Source of the DNA: Propionibacteriaceae bacterium
GTDB taxonomy: Bacteria > Actinomycetota > Actinomycetes > Propionibacteriales > Propionibacteriaceae
Reading direction: 5' to 3'
Assembly: GCA_030528545.1 (NCBI GenBank)
Contig: JAUMYR010000072.1
Location: 1-13,172, forward strand
DNA length: 13,172 nt
Positions 1 to 7,408 of the stretch are shown one piece after another. The notes under the pieces were generated by a model. It had not been told where the DNA came from and did no database searches. It saw only the letters and a list, made by a program, of their open reading frames with translations. The position numbers and the translations under genes were made by a program. Numbering within the stretch: position 1 is the first letter of the stretch; every line of letters starts with the position of its first letter.

Positions 1-54
1 GTTCCTGGGGTGGTCAGCATCGACCGGTTCAACCGGGACGACGACGAGCTCTGA
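1..54 (+). CDS. 3' end of an unidentified protein (truncated by window start)
   Basis: The first 17 codons of frame 1 end in TGA at 52-54 and give a C-terminus ending SIDRFNRDDDEL. Fifteen of the 17 codons end in G or C, which fits coding use in this genome, and no other frame here stops as sensibly relative to the neighbour. The gene would run towards the convergent GH32 gene, whose stop lies 22 bases away. Too little is visible to name a family; a sugar-related gene would fit the neighbourhood, but that is only a guess from context. Confidence 0.5.
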   Translation, partial: VPGVVSIDRFNRDDDEL

Positions 55-76
55 GGCCGGTGGCGTGCGTCGGCGC

Positions 77-1309
77 CTAACCCTGGCGGGGGACGAGCGC
101 CACGATCCGGCCGAGTTCACCGCCGGTGAGCTCCACCGCATCCACCCTTTCCATGGACAGATCGGTGACCACCCAGGAGCGCCCACAAGCGAATACCTCG
201 ACGATGCCCGCGTCGAAGAACACCCTGGCTTCAGCTCCCCGCGTCCACTCCCCGAGCGGCAGTTCCCAGACCCGATCGCCGCTGCGCAGGCGCAGCGTCC
301 CGCGGGTGCGCACCCTCGCCTCGACGCACACCTGAGGGGCGAATGCCGCGGTCGCGCGGCCCGTATTCAGCGGAATCGGCTGGGTATGACGATCGATCTC
401 GGCGACCGGACGCTGGTGCGGGCGGCCGTCGACGATCGTGAGTTCCCGCATCAGGCTGAGGGCCCCGGTCCATTCGCGACCGCTGCCAGCCGGGTCGTCC
501 TGGGTACGGACCCAGCCGATCATCAGGGTCCGGCCATCGGGGTGGGCAAACACCTGCGGGGCGTACAGCCGCCCGGCGTCGTCCAGCGCGGTGACGCTGG
601 TCCACCCGGTGAGGGACTGCCCCGGGCAGGTCGCGCCCCACACCGAGAACCGTTCGTTGTGGCCGTGGCCCTCGACGCAGCTCACGATGAGGGCGGACGC
701 CTCGTCCCCGGCCATCAGGTGGGCGCATTCCCACAGCCAGCCGGGCAGGTCCAGTCCATCGCCGCGCCGCAACTGGCGGGTATGGGTCCAGCCATCCTCG
801 GCCTCGTCTAGGACGCAGATGACCGGCTCCAGGCTGGCGGTTCTGCCCGACATCAGCATCCGGCGGCGGCCCGGCTCACCCCACACGAACGGGTCTCGGA
901 AGTCGTGAGAGAAGCCCGGTGGTGGCTCGGCAACGGCCCCCGGGACGGGCCTCAGCGTCCCCAGGCCGGGGCCGGTCGGTAGCGCCAGGACCGGCCGCTG
1001 GGTGGCGTGGTCAGCTCCACCGACCGCGGTGTAGAAGAACTCCACCCCCTCCGGCCCCCACGAGGCGCAGCCGCTCCAGCAGCCCGCGGCGTCCTCGGCA
1101 TCAGCGCTCCCGGGTTTCAGAGCCGAGCCGAGGTGCTGCCAGGTCACCAGGTCAGTGCTCACCAAGTGTCCCCAGTGCATCGCGCCAAAGGTTGTCGCGT
1201 CGGGATTCCACTGGTGGAAGACATGAGTCACCCCATCGATGACCACCGAACCGTTCGGATCATTCAGCCAGCCAGCTGGCGCTGTAGCGTGCAGGACGGG
1301 ACGAGTCAT
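77..1309 (-). CDS. Glycoside hydrolase family 32 beta-fructosidase (sucrose/fructan hydrolase)
   Basis: Predicted to hydrolyse beta-fructosides (sucrose, sucrose 6-phosphate or fructo-oligosaccharides) to release fructose or fructose 6-phosphate. No signal peptide is visible, so it should act in the cytoplasm. With the ATG at 1309 the protein has 410 residues. The GH32 signatures are WLNDPNG (residues 14-20, D17 the expected nucleophile), CWSG (77-80), FRDP (137-140, D139 the transition-state stabiliser) and WECAH (193-197, E194 the general acid/base; the more usual form is WECP). The five-bladed propeller and part of the C-terminal beta-sandwich are present; at about 410 residues it is slightly shorter than typical members (about 450-500), so the sandwich is short. 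An in-frame ATG 12 codons upstream exists, but the 1309 start gives the usual short lead (TRPVLHATAPAGW) before the first motif. No strong ribosome site precedes either start. The exact substrate cannot be decided from sequence. Confidence 0.92.
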   Translation of the reverse strand: MTRPVLHATAPAGWLNDPNGSVVIDGVTHVFHQWNPDATTFGAMHWGHLVSTDLVTWQHLGSALKPGSADAEDAAGCWSGCASWGPEGVEFFYTAVGGADHATQRPVLALPTGPGLGTLRPVPGAVAEPPPGFSHDFRDPFVWGEPGRRRMLMSGRTASLEPVICVLDEAEDGWTHTRQLRRGDGLDLPGWLWECAHLMAGDEASALIVSCVEGHGHNERFSVWGATCPGQSLTGWTSVTALDDAGRLYAPQVFAHPDGRTLMIGWVRTQDDPAGSGREWTGALSLMRELTIVDGRPHQRPVAEIDRHTQPIPLNTGRATAAFAPQVCVEARVRTRGTLRLRSGDRVWELPLGEWTRGAEARVFFDAGIVEVFACGRSWVVTDLSMERVDAVELTGGELGRIVALVPRQG

Positions 1310-1541
1310 GGTCTCATTATCCAGGCGGTGACAGGGGCTCCACACGCTGCCTAGGGAAGAAGGCCCCTGCTCTCCCGTATCGCACCTGCCCCCAGGGGAT
1401 CGCGTTTCGGCCTGGGACGCCCGGGACGCACGGACTACGGATGCTCCCGCCGTCCCATAGTGTGGTTTTCGCTTCCCGGTGCTGGCCTAGGTGCGGGCGA
1501 TGTAGTGGAATAGTGGCCAGTCATAGCGTTAAGGAGGACGC
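1310..1541. promoter_or_regulatory. Divergent intergenic region between the GH32 gene and gntP
   Basis: These 232 bases must carry the promoters of both divergent units. Two inverted repeats with distant arms are visible: CAGGGGC (1332-1338) with GCCCCTG (1363-1369), and TGGGACG (1413-1419) with CGTCCCA (1451-1457). They could be regulator sites, but short GC-rich repeats arise easily by chance in this base composition. The stretch 1501-1515 contains TAGTGGAATAGTGG, the most AT-rich part near gntP, but no convincing -35/-10 pair was found. Confidence 0.4.
1531..1537 (+). promoter_or_regulatory. Strong ribosome binding site of gntP
   Basis: AAGGAGG lies 4 bases before the ATG at 1542. It is close to a perfect anti-Shine-Dalgarno match and fixes the gntP start; it also suggests efficient translation of the gntP-gntK mRNA. 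Confidence 0.85.
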
Positions 1542-2936
1542 ATGAACGAATGGACACAGACCCTCGGGGTGGGGCCACTCTTAGGGATAGCGGCAGGAGC
1601 TATCGCGCTCATCCTGGTCCTGGTCATCTGGCTCAGGCTGCACGCTTTCCTCGTGCTCATCGTCGTGTCGCTGGCAACGGCTTTAGCAACCGGTGTTCCC
1701 CTGGGAAAGATCGTCAGCACCATGACGGGCGGTTTCGGTGGGACGCTGGGTTCGGTGGCCCTGCTCGTCGGGCTCGGGGCCATGTTGGGGCGTCTGGTGG
1801 AGACGTCCGGCGGCGCACAATCGCTGGCCGATGCCCTAATCCGGCTCTTCGGCGAGGATAGAGCCCCCTTAGCGCTGGGCGTGGCGTCCTTGATCTTTGG
1901 TTTCCCCATTTTCTTCGACGCCGGGCTGATCGTCATGCTGCCGATCATCTTCGCCACGGCCCGGCGGTTGGGGGCGCCGGTGCTTCTCTATGGGATGCCT
2001 GCGGCGGGTGCTTTCTCGGTGATGCATGTCTTCCTGCCGCCCCATCCAGGCCCCATCGCAGCCAGTGAGTATTTCGGGGCCAATGTAGGTGTCGTGATGC
2101 TGGTTGGCCTAGTCATCGCTCTACCCACCTGGTGGTTCGCCGGTTATCTTTTGGGCACCCGGATGGGCAGGAAATGGCCGCTGCCCGTACCGGATCTGCT
2201 GGCGGGAGGCCCGAAGGACGAGGACCAGCCGGCTGATCCTCCTTCCGCTGGGACGATTGTCGGGCTGATGCTCGTCCCGGTCGGCCTGATCTTCCTCAAT
2301 ACGGGTCTGAATATGGCTGGCGCGCTGGGCTGGGTAGACCCGAAGGCGAGTTGGGTGCTGACGCTGCGTCTCATCGGCGAGACCCCCATCGCTCTCCTCA
2401 TTTCTGTTCTGGTGGCGGCGCTGGTTCTGGGCAAGGCGCGCGGCGAGAAGGGCAGTGCCCTAGAGAAGACCCTGGATAGCGCTCTCGGACCGGTGTGTTC
2501 GGTGATCCTGGTGACCGGGGCGGGCGGCATGTTCGGTGGGGTGCTGCGGACCTCTGGTATTGGGGACGCGCTGGCCAATACTCTCGGCAGCATCGGCGTG
2601 CCGGTGATCTTGGCCTGCTTCCTGATCGCGCTGATCTTGCGCGTGGCGCAAGGCTCGGCGACGGTGGCCTTGGTCACGACGGCCGGGCTGATGGGTGCGA
2701 CGGTGGCCTCTGGCGGTTTCAATGGTGTTCAGCTCGCTGCCATCGTGCTGGCGACAGCGGCTGGTTCGGTGGCGGCGTCCCATGTCAACGATTCGGGCTT
2801 CTGGCTGGTCGGACGCCTCATGGGCATGGATGTCGCGACCACACTGCGGACCTGGACGGTGATGGAAACCGCCATCGCGGTCATTGGCTTTGGCTTGTCA
2901 GCAGTCGTTTTCTACGGGGCGGGGATGTTGGGATGA
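1542..2936 (+). CDS. gntP: GntP-family gluconate permease
   Basis: Inner-membrane proton symporter predicted to import gluconate (or a related aldonate). The 464-residue product has the usual GntP length and is almost entirely hydrophobic segments, probably 12-14 membrane spans. Family signatures are GFPIFFDAGLIVMLPI (about residues 120-135), HPGPIAASEYFGAN (from H168), the RVAQGSATVA segment in the C-terminal half, and HVNDSGFWLVGR (from H414). A soluble acidic loop (about residues 220-235, rich in D, E and P) splits the two halves. The start is set by the AAGGAGG site. The stop codon shares four bases (ATGA) with the start of gntK, so import and phosphorylation are translationally coupled. 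Family membership is clear; specificity for gluconate over other sugar acids is inferred mainly from the adjacent gluconokinase. Confidence 0.93.
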   Translation: MNEWTQTLGVGPLLGIAAGAIALILVLVIWLRLHAFLVLIVVSLATALATGVPLGKIVSTMTGGFGGTLGSVALLVGLGAMLGRLVETSGGAQSLADALIRLFGEDRAPLALGVASLIFGFPIFFDAGLIVMLPIIFATARRLGAPVLLYGMPAAGAFSVMHVFLPPHPGPIAASEYFGANVGVVMLVGLVIALPTWWFAGYLLGTRMGRKWPLPVPDLLAGGPKDEDQPADPPSAGTIVGLMLVPVGLIFLNTGLNMAGALGWVDPKASWVLTLRLIGETPIALLISVLVAALVLGKARGEKGSALEKTLDSALGPVCSVILVTGAGGMFGGVLRTSGIGDALANTLGSIGVPVILACFLIALILRVAQGSATVALVTTAGLMGATVASGGFNGVQLAAIVLATAAGSVAASHVNDSGFWLVGRLMGMDVATTLRTWTVMETAIAVIGFGLSAVVFYGAGMLG

Positions 2937-3457
2937 AACCTGTGCATATCGTTGTTATGGGTGTCGCTGGCACCGGAAAGACCACGGTTGGCCAGGAGGT
3001 CGCAAACACCTTCGGGCTTCCCATGGCTGAGGGGGACGACTTCCACAGCGAGGCCAACCGGGCCAAGATGGGAGCGGGGCAGCCGCTGACCGACGAGGAT
3101 CGCTGGCCGTGGCTGAGGTCGTTGCGGGATTGGATGTCTGAACGGGCCTCGGAGGGAGTCTCCACGGTGGTGGCGTGTTCGGCGCTGCGCAAGGCCTACC
3201 GGGATATTTTGCGGGAGTCTCAGGGAGAGGTCTTCTTCATACATCTGGTCCTTCCAGAGGACGAGAATCTGGAGCGGCTCAAGAAACGATCTGGCCACTA
3301 CATGAAACCGTCGATGCTGGACTCTCAGCTGGCCACCCTCGAACCCCTCGCGGACACCGAGCAGGGCATTGAAGTCCTTAACCAGGGAGAGCCGCGAGAC
3401 GTCGTCGTCACCGTCACCCAGGCCTTGCGTGACCGGTTTCCGGCGCTCGGGGAATAG
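2933..3457 (+). CDS. gntK: Gluconokinase
   Basis: Cytoplasmic kinase transferring phosphate from ATP to D-gluconate to make 6-phosphogluconate, which enters the pentose phosphate (or Entner-Doudoroff) pathway. The protein has 174 residues, the normal size for GntK/IdnK. It has the P-loop GVAGTGKTT (residues 10-18), the gluconokinase signature EGDDFHSEANRAKM followed by GQPLTDEDRWPWL, and CSALRKAYRDILR, which carries basic substrate/ATP-binding residues. It begins at the ATG inside the ATGA overlap with gntP. A longer open frame runs upstream through gntP, but the kinase fold starts at MKPVHIVVMG, so that extension is ignored. No clear terminator was found before the convergent folP2-like gene 57 bases on. 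Confidence 0.95.
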   Translation: MKPVHIVVMGVAGTGKTTVGQEVANTFGLPMAEGDDFHSEANRAKMGAGQPLTDEDRWPWLRSLRDWMSERASEGVSTVVACSALRKAYRDILRESQGEVFFIHLVLPEDENLERLKKRSGHYMKPSMLDSQLATLEPLADTEQGIEVLNQGEPRDVVVTVTQALRDRFPALGE

Positions 3458-3514
3458 CCGGGGAAGCTCGCCGGTGGTGGGGATTCGGCCATGGGGCCGC
3501 GCCCGCAGGTGCCG

Positions 3515-4369
3515 TCAGTCCAGGTTGTGTCTGAGGTAGGCGGGTTCTCTCATCCCTAGAAGGGCCTCGGTCATCCGGACGGCTTCTACGTGCCGGGGCA
3601 CGTCGTGGACGCGCACGATCCGCGCATCGCGTTCGATGCACCAGACCGCGGCGGCGAGCGACCCGGCGAGCCGGGAGTGCTTCGGACGGTCCAGCGTCTC
3701 GCCGATGAAGTCCTTGTTGGAGAGGGCGGCCAGCACCGGATAGCCCAGGGTGGTGAACTCCTGGAAACGGCGCAACAGTTCCAGGGTGTGCAGGGTGTTC
3801 TTGTTGAGGTCGGGTCCCGGGTCAAGGATGAGTTGCCCGGCGGCGACTCCTGCGTCCCGGGCGGAGGCGACGCGATCGGCCAGGAAAGTCCGCACCTCAG
3901 CGACCACGTCCTGGTAGTAGGGACGCCGCAGGTGGGTGCGGGGAGCCGCCAGGCTGTGCGTCACGATCAGCCCGGCCCCGGTTCGCGCGGCGAGTGGGGC
4001 TAGGTGCGGGTCGGCCAGGCCGGAGGTGTCGTTGATGATGGCGGCCCCGGCTGCGATGGCGGCCTCGGCCACTCCGGAACGGAAGGTATCGACGCTGAGC
4101 AGCGCCCGGCATTTCCCCGACACCGCCTCGATCAGCGAGCAGACTAGGTCGATCTCTTCGGCCTGGGAGACCTCGCGGGCGTCCGGAGAGAACGGCACCC
4201 CGCCGATGTCGATGATGTCGGCTCCCGCCTCGTCCGCCGACAGCACGGCCTCTGTTGCGGCACCAAGGCCGAAGGTCTTGCCCGCGTCGAAGAAGGAGTC
4301 CCGGGTGCGGTTGACGATCGCCATGATGGCGACGCGACGGTCAAGCTGAAGTCCGGCGATCACCTGCAC
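3515..4369 (-). CDS. folP2: Dihydropteroate synthase-like protein, FolP2 type
   Basis: TIM-barrel protein of the pterin-binding family, 284 residues. Genuine dihydropteroate synthase joins p-aminobenzoate to a pterin pyrophosphate in folate synthesis. Here the framework motifs remain: MAIVNRTRDSFFDAG (from M16; N20 the pterin/Mg position), DIIDIGG (51-57), SVDTF (92-96), INDTSG (112-117), LDPGPDLNK (182-190), LSNKDFIG (216-223) and RVHDV. Several differ from the catalytic consensus: NRTRDSF for NVTPDSF, SPDA where the RPG loop is expected, LSNK for SRK, and THSLAAPR for the MHMQG loop. This pattern matches the actinobacterial paralogue FolP2, which is reported to lack normal synthase activity in mycobacteria. 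The start is GTG at 4369, supported by a GGAGGTGA site. No other folate gene is nearby. The family is certain; the subgroup is likely; the real reaction is unknown. Confidence 0.85.
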   Translation of the reverse strand: MQVIAGLQLDRRVAIMAIVNRTRDSFFDAGKTFGLGAATEAVLSADEAGADIIDIGGVPFSPDAREVSQAEEIDLVCSLIEAVSGKCRALLSVDTFRSGVAEAAIAAGAAIINDTSGLADPHLAPLAARTGAGLIVTHSLAAPRTHLRRPYYQDVVAEVRTFLADRVASARDAGVAAGQLILDPGPDLNKNTLHTLELLRRFQEFTTLGYPVLAALSNKDFIGETLDRPKHSRLAGSLAAAVWCIERDARIVRVHDVPRHVEAVRMTEALLGMREPAYLRHNLD

Positions 4370-4375
4370 ATTGAA

Positions 4376-4383
4376 TCACCTCC
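4376..4383 (-). promoter_or_regulatory. Strong ribosome binding site deciding a GTG start
   Basis: On the minus strand GGAGGTGA lies 6 bases before the GTG at 4369-4367. An ATG two bases upstream of that GTG is out of frame, so this site is what supports the GTG as the real start of the folP2-like gene. Confidence 0.85.
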
Positions 4384-4688
4384 GCCGGAGCCCATCGCCA
4401 GGCAAGACCCGGGTGAGCGCTAAGCCGAGAATGTCGTCCGGGACGAACGGACCCGGCAGTCTAAGACGCCCGGCACAGCAGGTGCCGCCGGGCAGGGACT
4501 CTCCCCGACCGATGCCCTGGTCCGGCTGCGCCCGGGAAACTCCTCGCCGCTGGCTACGTCCCGGTGAAGGATCGCGTGAAACAAGCCGCGGCGATGAGCG
4601 TCGGTCTGAAACCCCTGAGGCTGAGACGAGAGCCACTGCGGGCAGGGTGGTCTTCGCTGCCTGGCCGTGGACTCACCGGCCCGATCCC

Positions 4689-4719
4689 CGGGGCCGCAGG
4701 GGTGTGGCCCCGCGGTTTT
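4689..4719 (+). terminator. Terminator-like hairpin upstream of the hsd operon
   Basis: A perfect 7-base-pair stem, CGGGGCC (4689-4695) with GGCCCCG (4706-4712), encloses a 10-base loop and is followed by CGGTTTT. The hairpin-plus-T-run form fits a weak intrinsic terminator. It could block read-through into hsdM from upstream or act in the hsdM leader. The short T-run keeps confidence low. Confidence 0.4.
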
Positions 4720-4737
4720 GTCAGTGGGTTCTAGTAC

Positions 4738-4751
4738 GGTGTGAGCACACC
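4738..4751. promoter_or_regulatory. Candidate operator: 6-2-6 inverted repeat upstream of hsdM
   Basis: GGTGTG-AG-CACACC is a perfect inverted repeat with 6-base arms and a 2-base centre. It ends 45 bases before the hsdM ATG and directly abuts the possible -10 element TAGTACGGT. The position fits a binding site for a dimeric regulator of the restriction-modification operon. No regulator is identified; the RhuM-family protein in the operon is one candidate by inference only. Confidence 0.4.
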
Positions 4752-4796
4752 TGTTCAGGACAGCATGGATCGCTGCAGTGGCGTAGGAGATTCCGA

Positions 4797-6368
4797 ATGG
4801 TACCGACCACCAAAGAGGCCCAGCGGGCCGAGTTGCATAAGACCATCTGGCGAATCGCCAACGAGCTGCGCGGCTCGGTGGATGGCTGGGACTTCAAGGC
4901 CTACGTGCTGGGCATGCTGTTCTACCGGTTCATCTCTGAAAACCTCACCGCCTACATCAACCAGGGCGAACACGAGGCCGGGAATCCCGATTACGACTAC
5001 ACCGAGGAATCCGACCGGGAGGCCTCCAGCATCCTGGAAAACATCGTGGAAGAGAAGGGTTTCTTCATTCTCCCCTCGGAGCTGTTCAGCAATGTCCGGG
5101 AGCAGGCTCCCCGGGACGAGAAACTGAACGAAACCCTGGAGCGGGTCTTCCACAACATTGAGGGGTCCGCGGTTGGTACCGCGGCCGAGGGGGCGCTGAA
5201 GGGCCTGTTCGATGACCTCGATGTCAACAGCTCCAAGCTTGGTCCGACCGTTGCCAGGCGCAACGAGAAGCTGGTCAAGCTCCTGAACGCGATCGGTGAT
5301 CTTCCTTTGGGTAATTTCGAGGACAACTCGATCGACCTGTTCGGGGACGCCTACGAGTACCTCATGGGCATGTATGCCTCTCAGGCTGGCAAGTCCGGTG
5401 GTGAGTATTACACCCCGCAGGAGGTCTCGGAGCTACTGGCCCGGCTGACGGTGGTCGGCAAGGCCGAGGTGAACAAGGTCTACGATCCAGCCTGCGGGTC
5501 GGGATCGCTGTTGCTGAAGTTCGCCAAGGTCCTTGGGCCGGACCGGGTTCGCAACGGGTTCTACGGGCAAGAGATCAACCTGACCACGTACAACCTGGCG
5601 CGGATCAATATGTTTCTGCACAACATCAACTACGAGTCCTTCAGCATTGAGCACGGCGATACCCTGATCGACCCCAGGCACTGGGACGACGAGCCCTTCG
5701 AGGCGATCGTGTCGAATCCTCCCTATTCGACGAAGTGGGAGGGCAACGACAATCCGCTGCTCATCAACGACGAACGGTTCGCCCCCGCCGGGGTGCTGGC
5801 CCCGAAGTCGAAGGCGGACCTGGCGTTCACTATGCACATCCTGTCGTGGCTGAGCGTCAACGGCACCGCGGCGATCGTCGAGTTCCCCGGCGTGCTGTAC
5901 CGCGGGGGCGCGGAGCGCAAGATCCGCAAGTATCTCATCGACAACAACTATGTAGACGCCGTGATCCAGCTGCCACCGGATCTGTTCTTCGGCACCACCA
6001 TCGCCACCTGCATCATCGTGCTGAAGAAGTCGAAGCCCGAGAATACGGTGCTGTTCATCGACGCCTCGGGCGAGTTCAGCCGGGTCGGGAACAAGAACAA
6101 GCTGTTGCCGAAACACCAGGATCACATCCTGGAGACCTTCACCGCCCGCCGCGACGTGGACCACGTCGCCAAGCTCGTGACCAACGAAGACCTCGCGGCC
6201 AACGACTACAACCTCTCGGTGTCCTCCTATGTCGAGAAGGAGGACACCCGCGAGGCCGTGGACATCAAGGCCCTCAACGCCGAGATCGCCCGCATCGTCG
6301 CCCGCCAGGCCGAGCTCCGCACCGAGATCGACGCCATCGTCGCCGACCTGGAGGGAGGGCCGTCGTGA
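4797..6368 (+). CDS. hsdM: Type I restriction-modification system, DNA methyltransferase subunit HsdM
   Basis: Adenine-N6 methyltransferase subunit; with HsdS it forms the M2S methylase that protects host DNA and is the core of the restriction complex. The protein has 523 residues. Residues about 8-170 are the helical HsdM N-terminal domain (RAELHKTIWRIANELRGSV, GWDFKAYVLGMLFYRFISE). The methylase domain follows, with the S-adenosylmethionine motif DPACGSGSLLLK (from D230) and the catalytic NPPY (307-310). The C-terminal end (NDYNLSVSSYVEKEDTRE, then a helix) is the usual HsdS/HsdR contact region. Length and motif context match the type IC (EcoR124I) class. The ATG at 4797 follows AGGAGA (4785-4790) with a 6-base spacer; a much longer in-frame extension upstream is rejected. 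The gene ends in a GTGA overlap with the rhuM-family gene. All catalytic residues seem intact. Confidence 0.96.
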   Translation: MVPTTKEAQRAELHKTIWRIANELRGSVDGWDFKAYVLGMLFYRFISENLTAYINQGEHEAGNPDYDYTEESDREASSILENIVEEKGFFILPSELFSNVREQAPRDEKLNETLERVFHNIEGSAVGTAAEGALKGLFDDLDVNSSKLGPTVARRNEKLVKLLNAIGDLPLGNFEDNSIDLFGDAYEYLMGMYASQAGKSGGEYYTPQEVSELLARLTVVGKAEVNKVYDPACGSGSLLLKFAKVLGPDRVRNGFYGQEINLTTYNLARINMFLHNINYESFSIEHGDTLIDPRHWDDEPFEAIVSNPPYSTKWEGNDNPLLINDERFAPAGVLAPKSKADLAFTMHILSWLSVNGTAAIVEFPGVLYRGGAERKIRKYLIDNNYVDAVIQLPPDLFFGTTIATCIIVLKKSKPENTVLFIDASGEFSRVGNKNKLLPKHQDHILETFTARRDVDHVAKLVTNEDLAANDYNLSVSSYVEKEDTREAVDIKALNAEIARIVARQAELRTEIDAIVADLEGGPS

Positions 6369-7408
6369 CCGACTATCCCGTTTCTTCCTCGGCCGAGTAT
6401 CTGACCTTCATCGCCGCAACTGGCGGGGATGAAACAGCCGTCGAACTACGCTACGAAGACGAGAATATCTGGCTAACACAGCGGGTCATGGCTGAGCTGT
6501 ACGATGTAACGGTATCTGCCATCACACAACACCTAAAACGTTTGCATGACGATGGAGAGATCAATCCAGAAGCAGTTATTAAAAAATACTTAATAACTGC
6601 GTCCGATGGTAAGAAATATAGAGTAAAGCACTACAACCTACAGGCGATCATCGCTGTTGGTTTCAAGGTTAACAACCCTCGAGCGGTACAGTTCAGAAGG
6701 TGGGCCTCCCAAGTCGTCAAAGACTACACCATCCAGGGCTGGGCCATGGATGTCGAACGCCTCAAGAGCGGACATCGGCTCACTGACGAGTTTTTCAAAC
6801 GGCAACTCGAAATAATTCGCGAGATCCGGGCATCGGAGCGGAAATTCTACCAGCAAATCACCGACATCTATGCCACCGCCTTCGACTACGATCCCCAAGC
6901 ACCAACTACTCGCGAGTTCTTTGCTCTTGTCCAGAACAAACTACACTGGGCAACTCATCGACACACCGCAGCAGAACTCATCGTGGAGCGCGCTGACGCA
7001 ACACAACCACATATGGGACTCAGCACCTGGGCATCAGTCCCCACGGGCAAGATTGTAAAATCTGACGTATCAATCGCCAAAAACTACCTCAGCGAGACCG
7101 AGCTAGATTTCCTTCAACGCATCGTGTCGATGTATCTAGACTATGCGGAGTTGCAGGCCACTCGCAAGATCCCAATGTCGATGGAGGATTGGGCGAAACG
7201 GCTAGATGGTTTCCTGGAGTTCAACGGCACCGAGGTGTTGACTGGGCCGGGTCGCATCTCGCAGGAGCAAGCCAAGCTTTACGCGGAAACAGAGTTTGAA
7301 AAGTACCGCATCGTGCAGGACCGCCTCTACGTCAGCGACTTCGATCGCTTCCTCTCCCTTGAGGCACAAGCCGATTCCTTGATCGAACCACAGAAAGAAC
7401 AACCGTGA
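6365..7408 (+). CDS. rhuM: RhuM-family protein encoded inside a type I R-M operon
   Basis: The 347-residue product matches the RhuM (virulence protein RhuM) family. Residues about 26-60 (VELRYEDENIWLTQRVMAELYDV, then ITQHLKRLHDDGEI) resemble a winged-helix DNA-binding segment. Next come KKYLITASDGKKYRVKHYNLQAIIAVGFKVN and AVQFRRWASQVVKDYTIQGWAMD, the family hallmarks, then a helical, charged middle (ERLKSGHRLTDEFFKRQLEIIREIRASE) and a C-terminal half rich in helices. Biochemical function is unknown; members often lie inside type I restriction operons, so a regulatory or accessory role is inferred. The start is GTG at 6365, overlapping the hsdM stop (GTGA) and preceded by GGAGGG (6354-6359). 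The body of the gene is much AT-richer than hsdM (20 G+C in the 60 bases 6541-6600) and uses AT-ending codons freely, a sign of separate origin. Confidence 0.88.
   Translation: MTDYPVSSSAEYLTFIAATGGDETAVELRYEDENIWLTQRVMAELYDVTVSAITQHLKRLHDDGEINPEAVIKKYLITASDGKKYRVKHYNLQAIIAVGFKVNNPRAVQFRRWASQVVKDYTIQGWAMDVERLKSGHRLTDEFFKRQLEIIREIRASERKFYQQITDIYATAFDYDPQAPTTREFFALVQNKLHWATHRHTAAELIVERADATQPHMGLSTWASVPTGKIVKSDVSIAKNYLSETELDFLQRIVSMYLDYAELQATRKIPMSMEDWAKRLDGFLEFNGTEVLTGPGRISQEQAKLYAETEFEKYRIVQDRLYVSDFDRFLSLEAQADSLIEPQKEQP
6572..6600. repeat. Perfect 11-base inverted repeat inside the rhuM-family gene
   Basis: GCAGTTATTAA (6572-6582) and TTAATAACTGC (6590-6600) are exact reverse complements around a 7-base loop, AAAATAC. 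The segment encodes the conserved AVIKKYLITA stretch, so part of the sequence is constrained by protein, but an exact 11-base arm is unusual. It could form an mRNA stem-loop or a protein-binding site. Confidence 0.75.

Larger units (their letters stand above)
4384..4796. other. Divergent gap between folP2-like gene and hsdM (413 bases, no gene)
   Basis: No gene is supported. One + strand frame stays open through the whole gap into hsdM, but its translation is rich in R, P, S and G, resembles no domain and lacks a ribosome site. A bulged hairpin lies at 4468-4493 (arms GCCCGGCAC and GTGCCGCCGGGC). The last 110 bases carry the terminator-like hairpin and the inverted repeat listed separately. 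TTGTCA (4718-4723) and TAGTACGGT (4732-4740) look like promoter elements, but the spacing between them is shorter than the usual 16-18 bases. Confidence 0.6.

Noticed and set aside
65..811. Long + strand open frame of 248 codons
   Set aside because: It lies antisense to the GH32 gene, whose catalytic motifs are intact; its translation has no recognisable domain.
2495..2932. Upstream extension of the gluconokinase frame
   Set aside because: It overlaps gntP, and the kinase fold begins at the ATG at 2933.
4468..4493. Bulged GC hairpin taken as a possible terminator or small RNA
   Set aside because: The stem has a 3-base bulge, no T-run follows, and such stems are expected by chance at this GC content.
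4371..4796. In-frame upstream extension of hsdM by 142 codons
   Set aside because: The extension is R/P/S/G-rich and featureless, it overlaps the folP2 control region, and the HsdM family starts at the ATG at 4797 with a good ribosome site.
5735..6364. Upstream extension of the rhuM frame
   Set aside because: It is an out-of-frame shadow of hsdM with an R-rich translation; the GTG at 6365 has a ribosome site and the coupled overlap.
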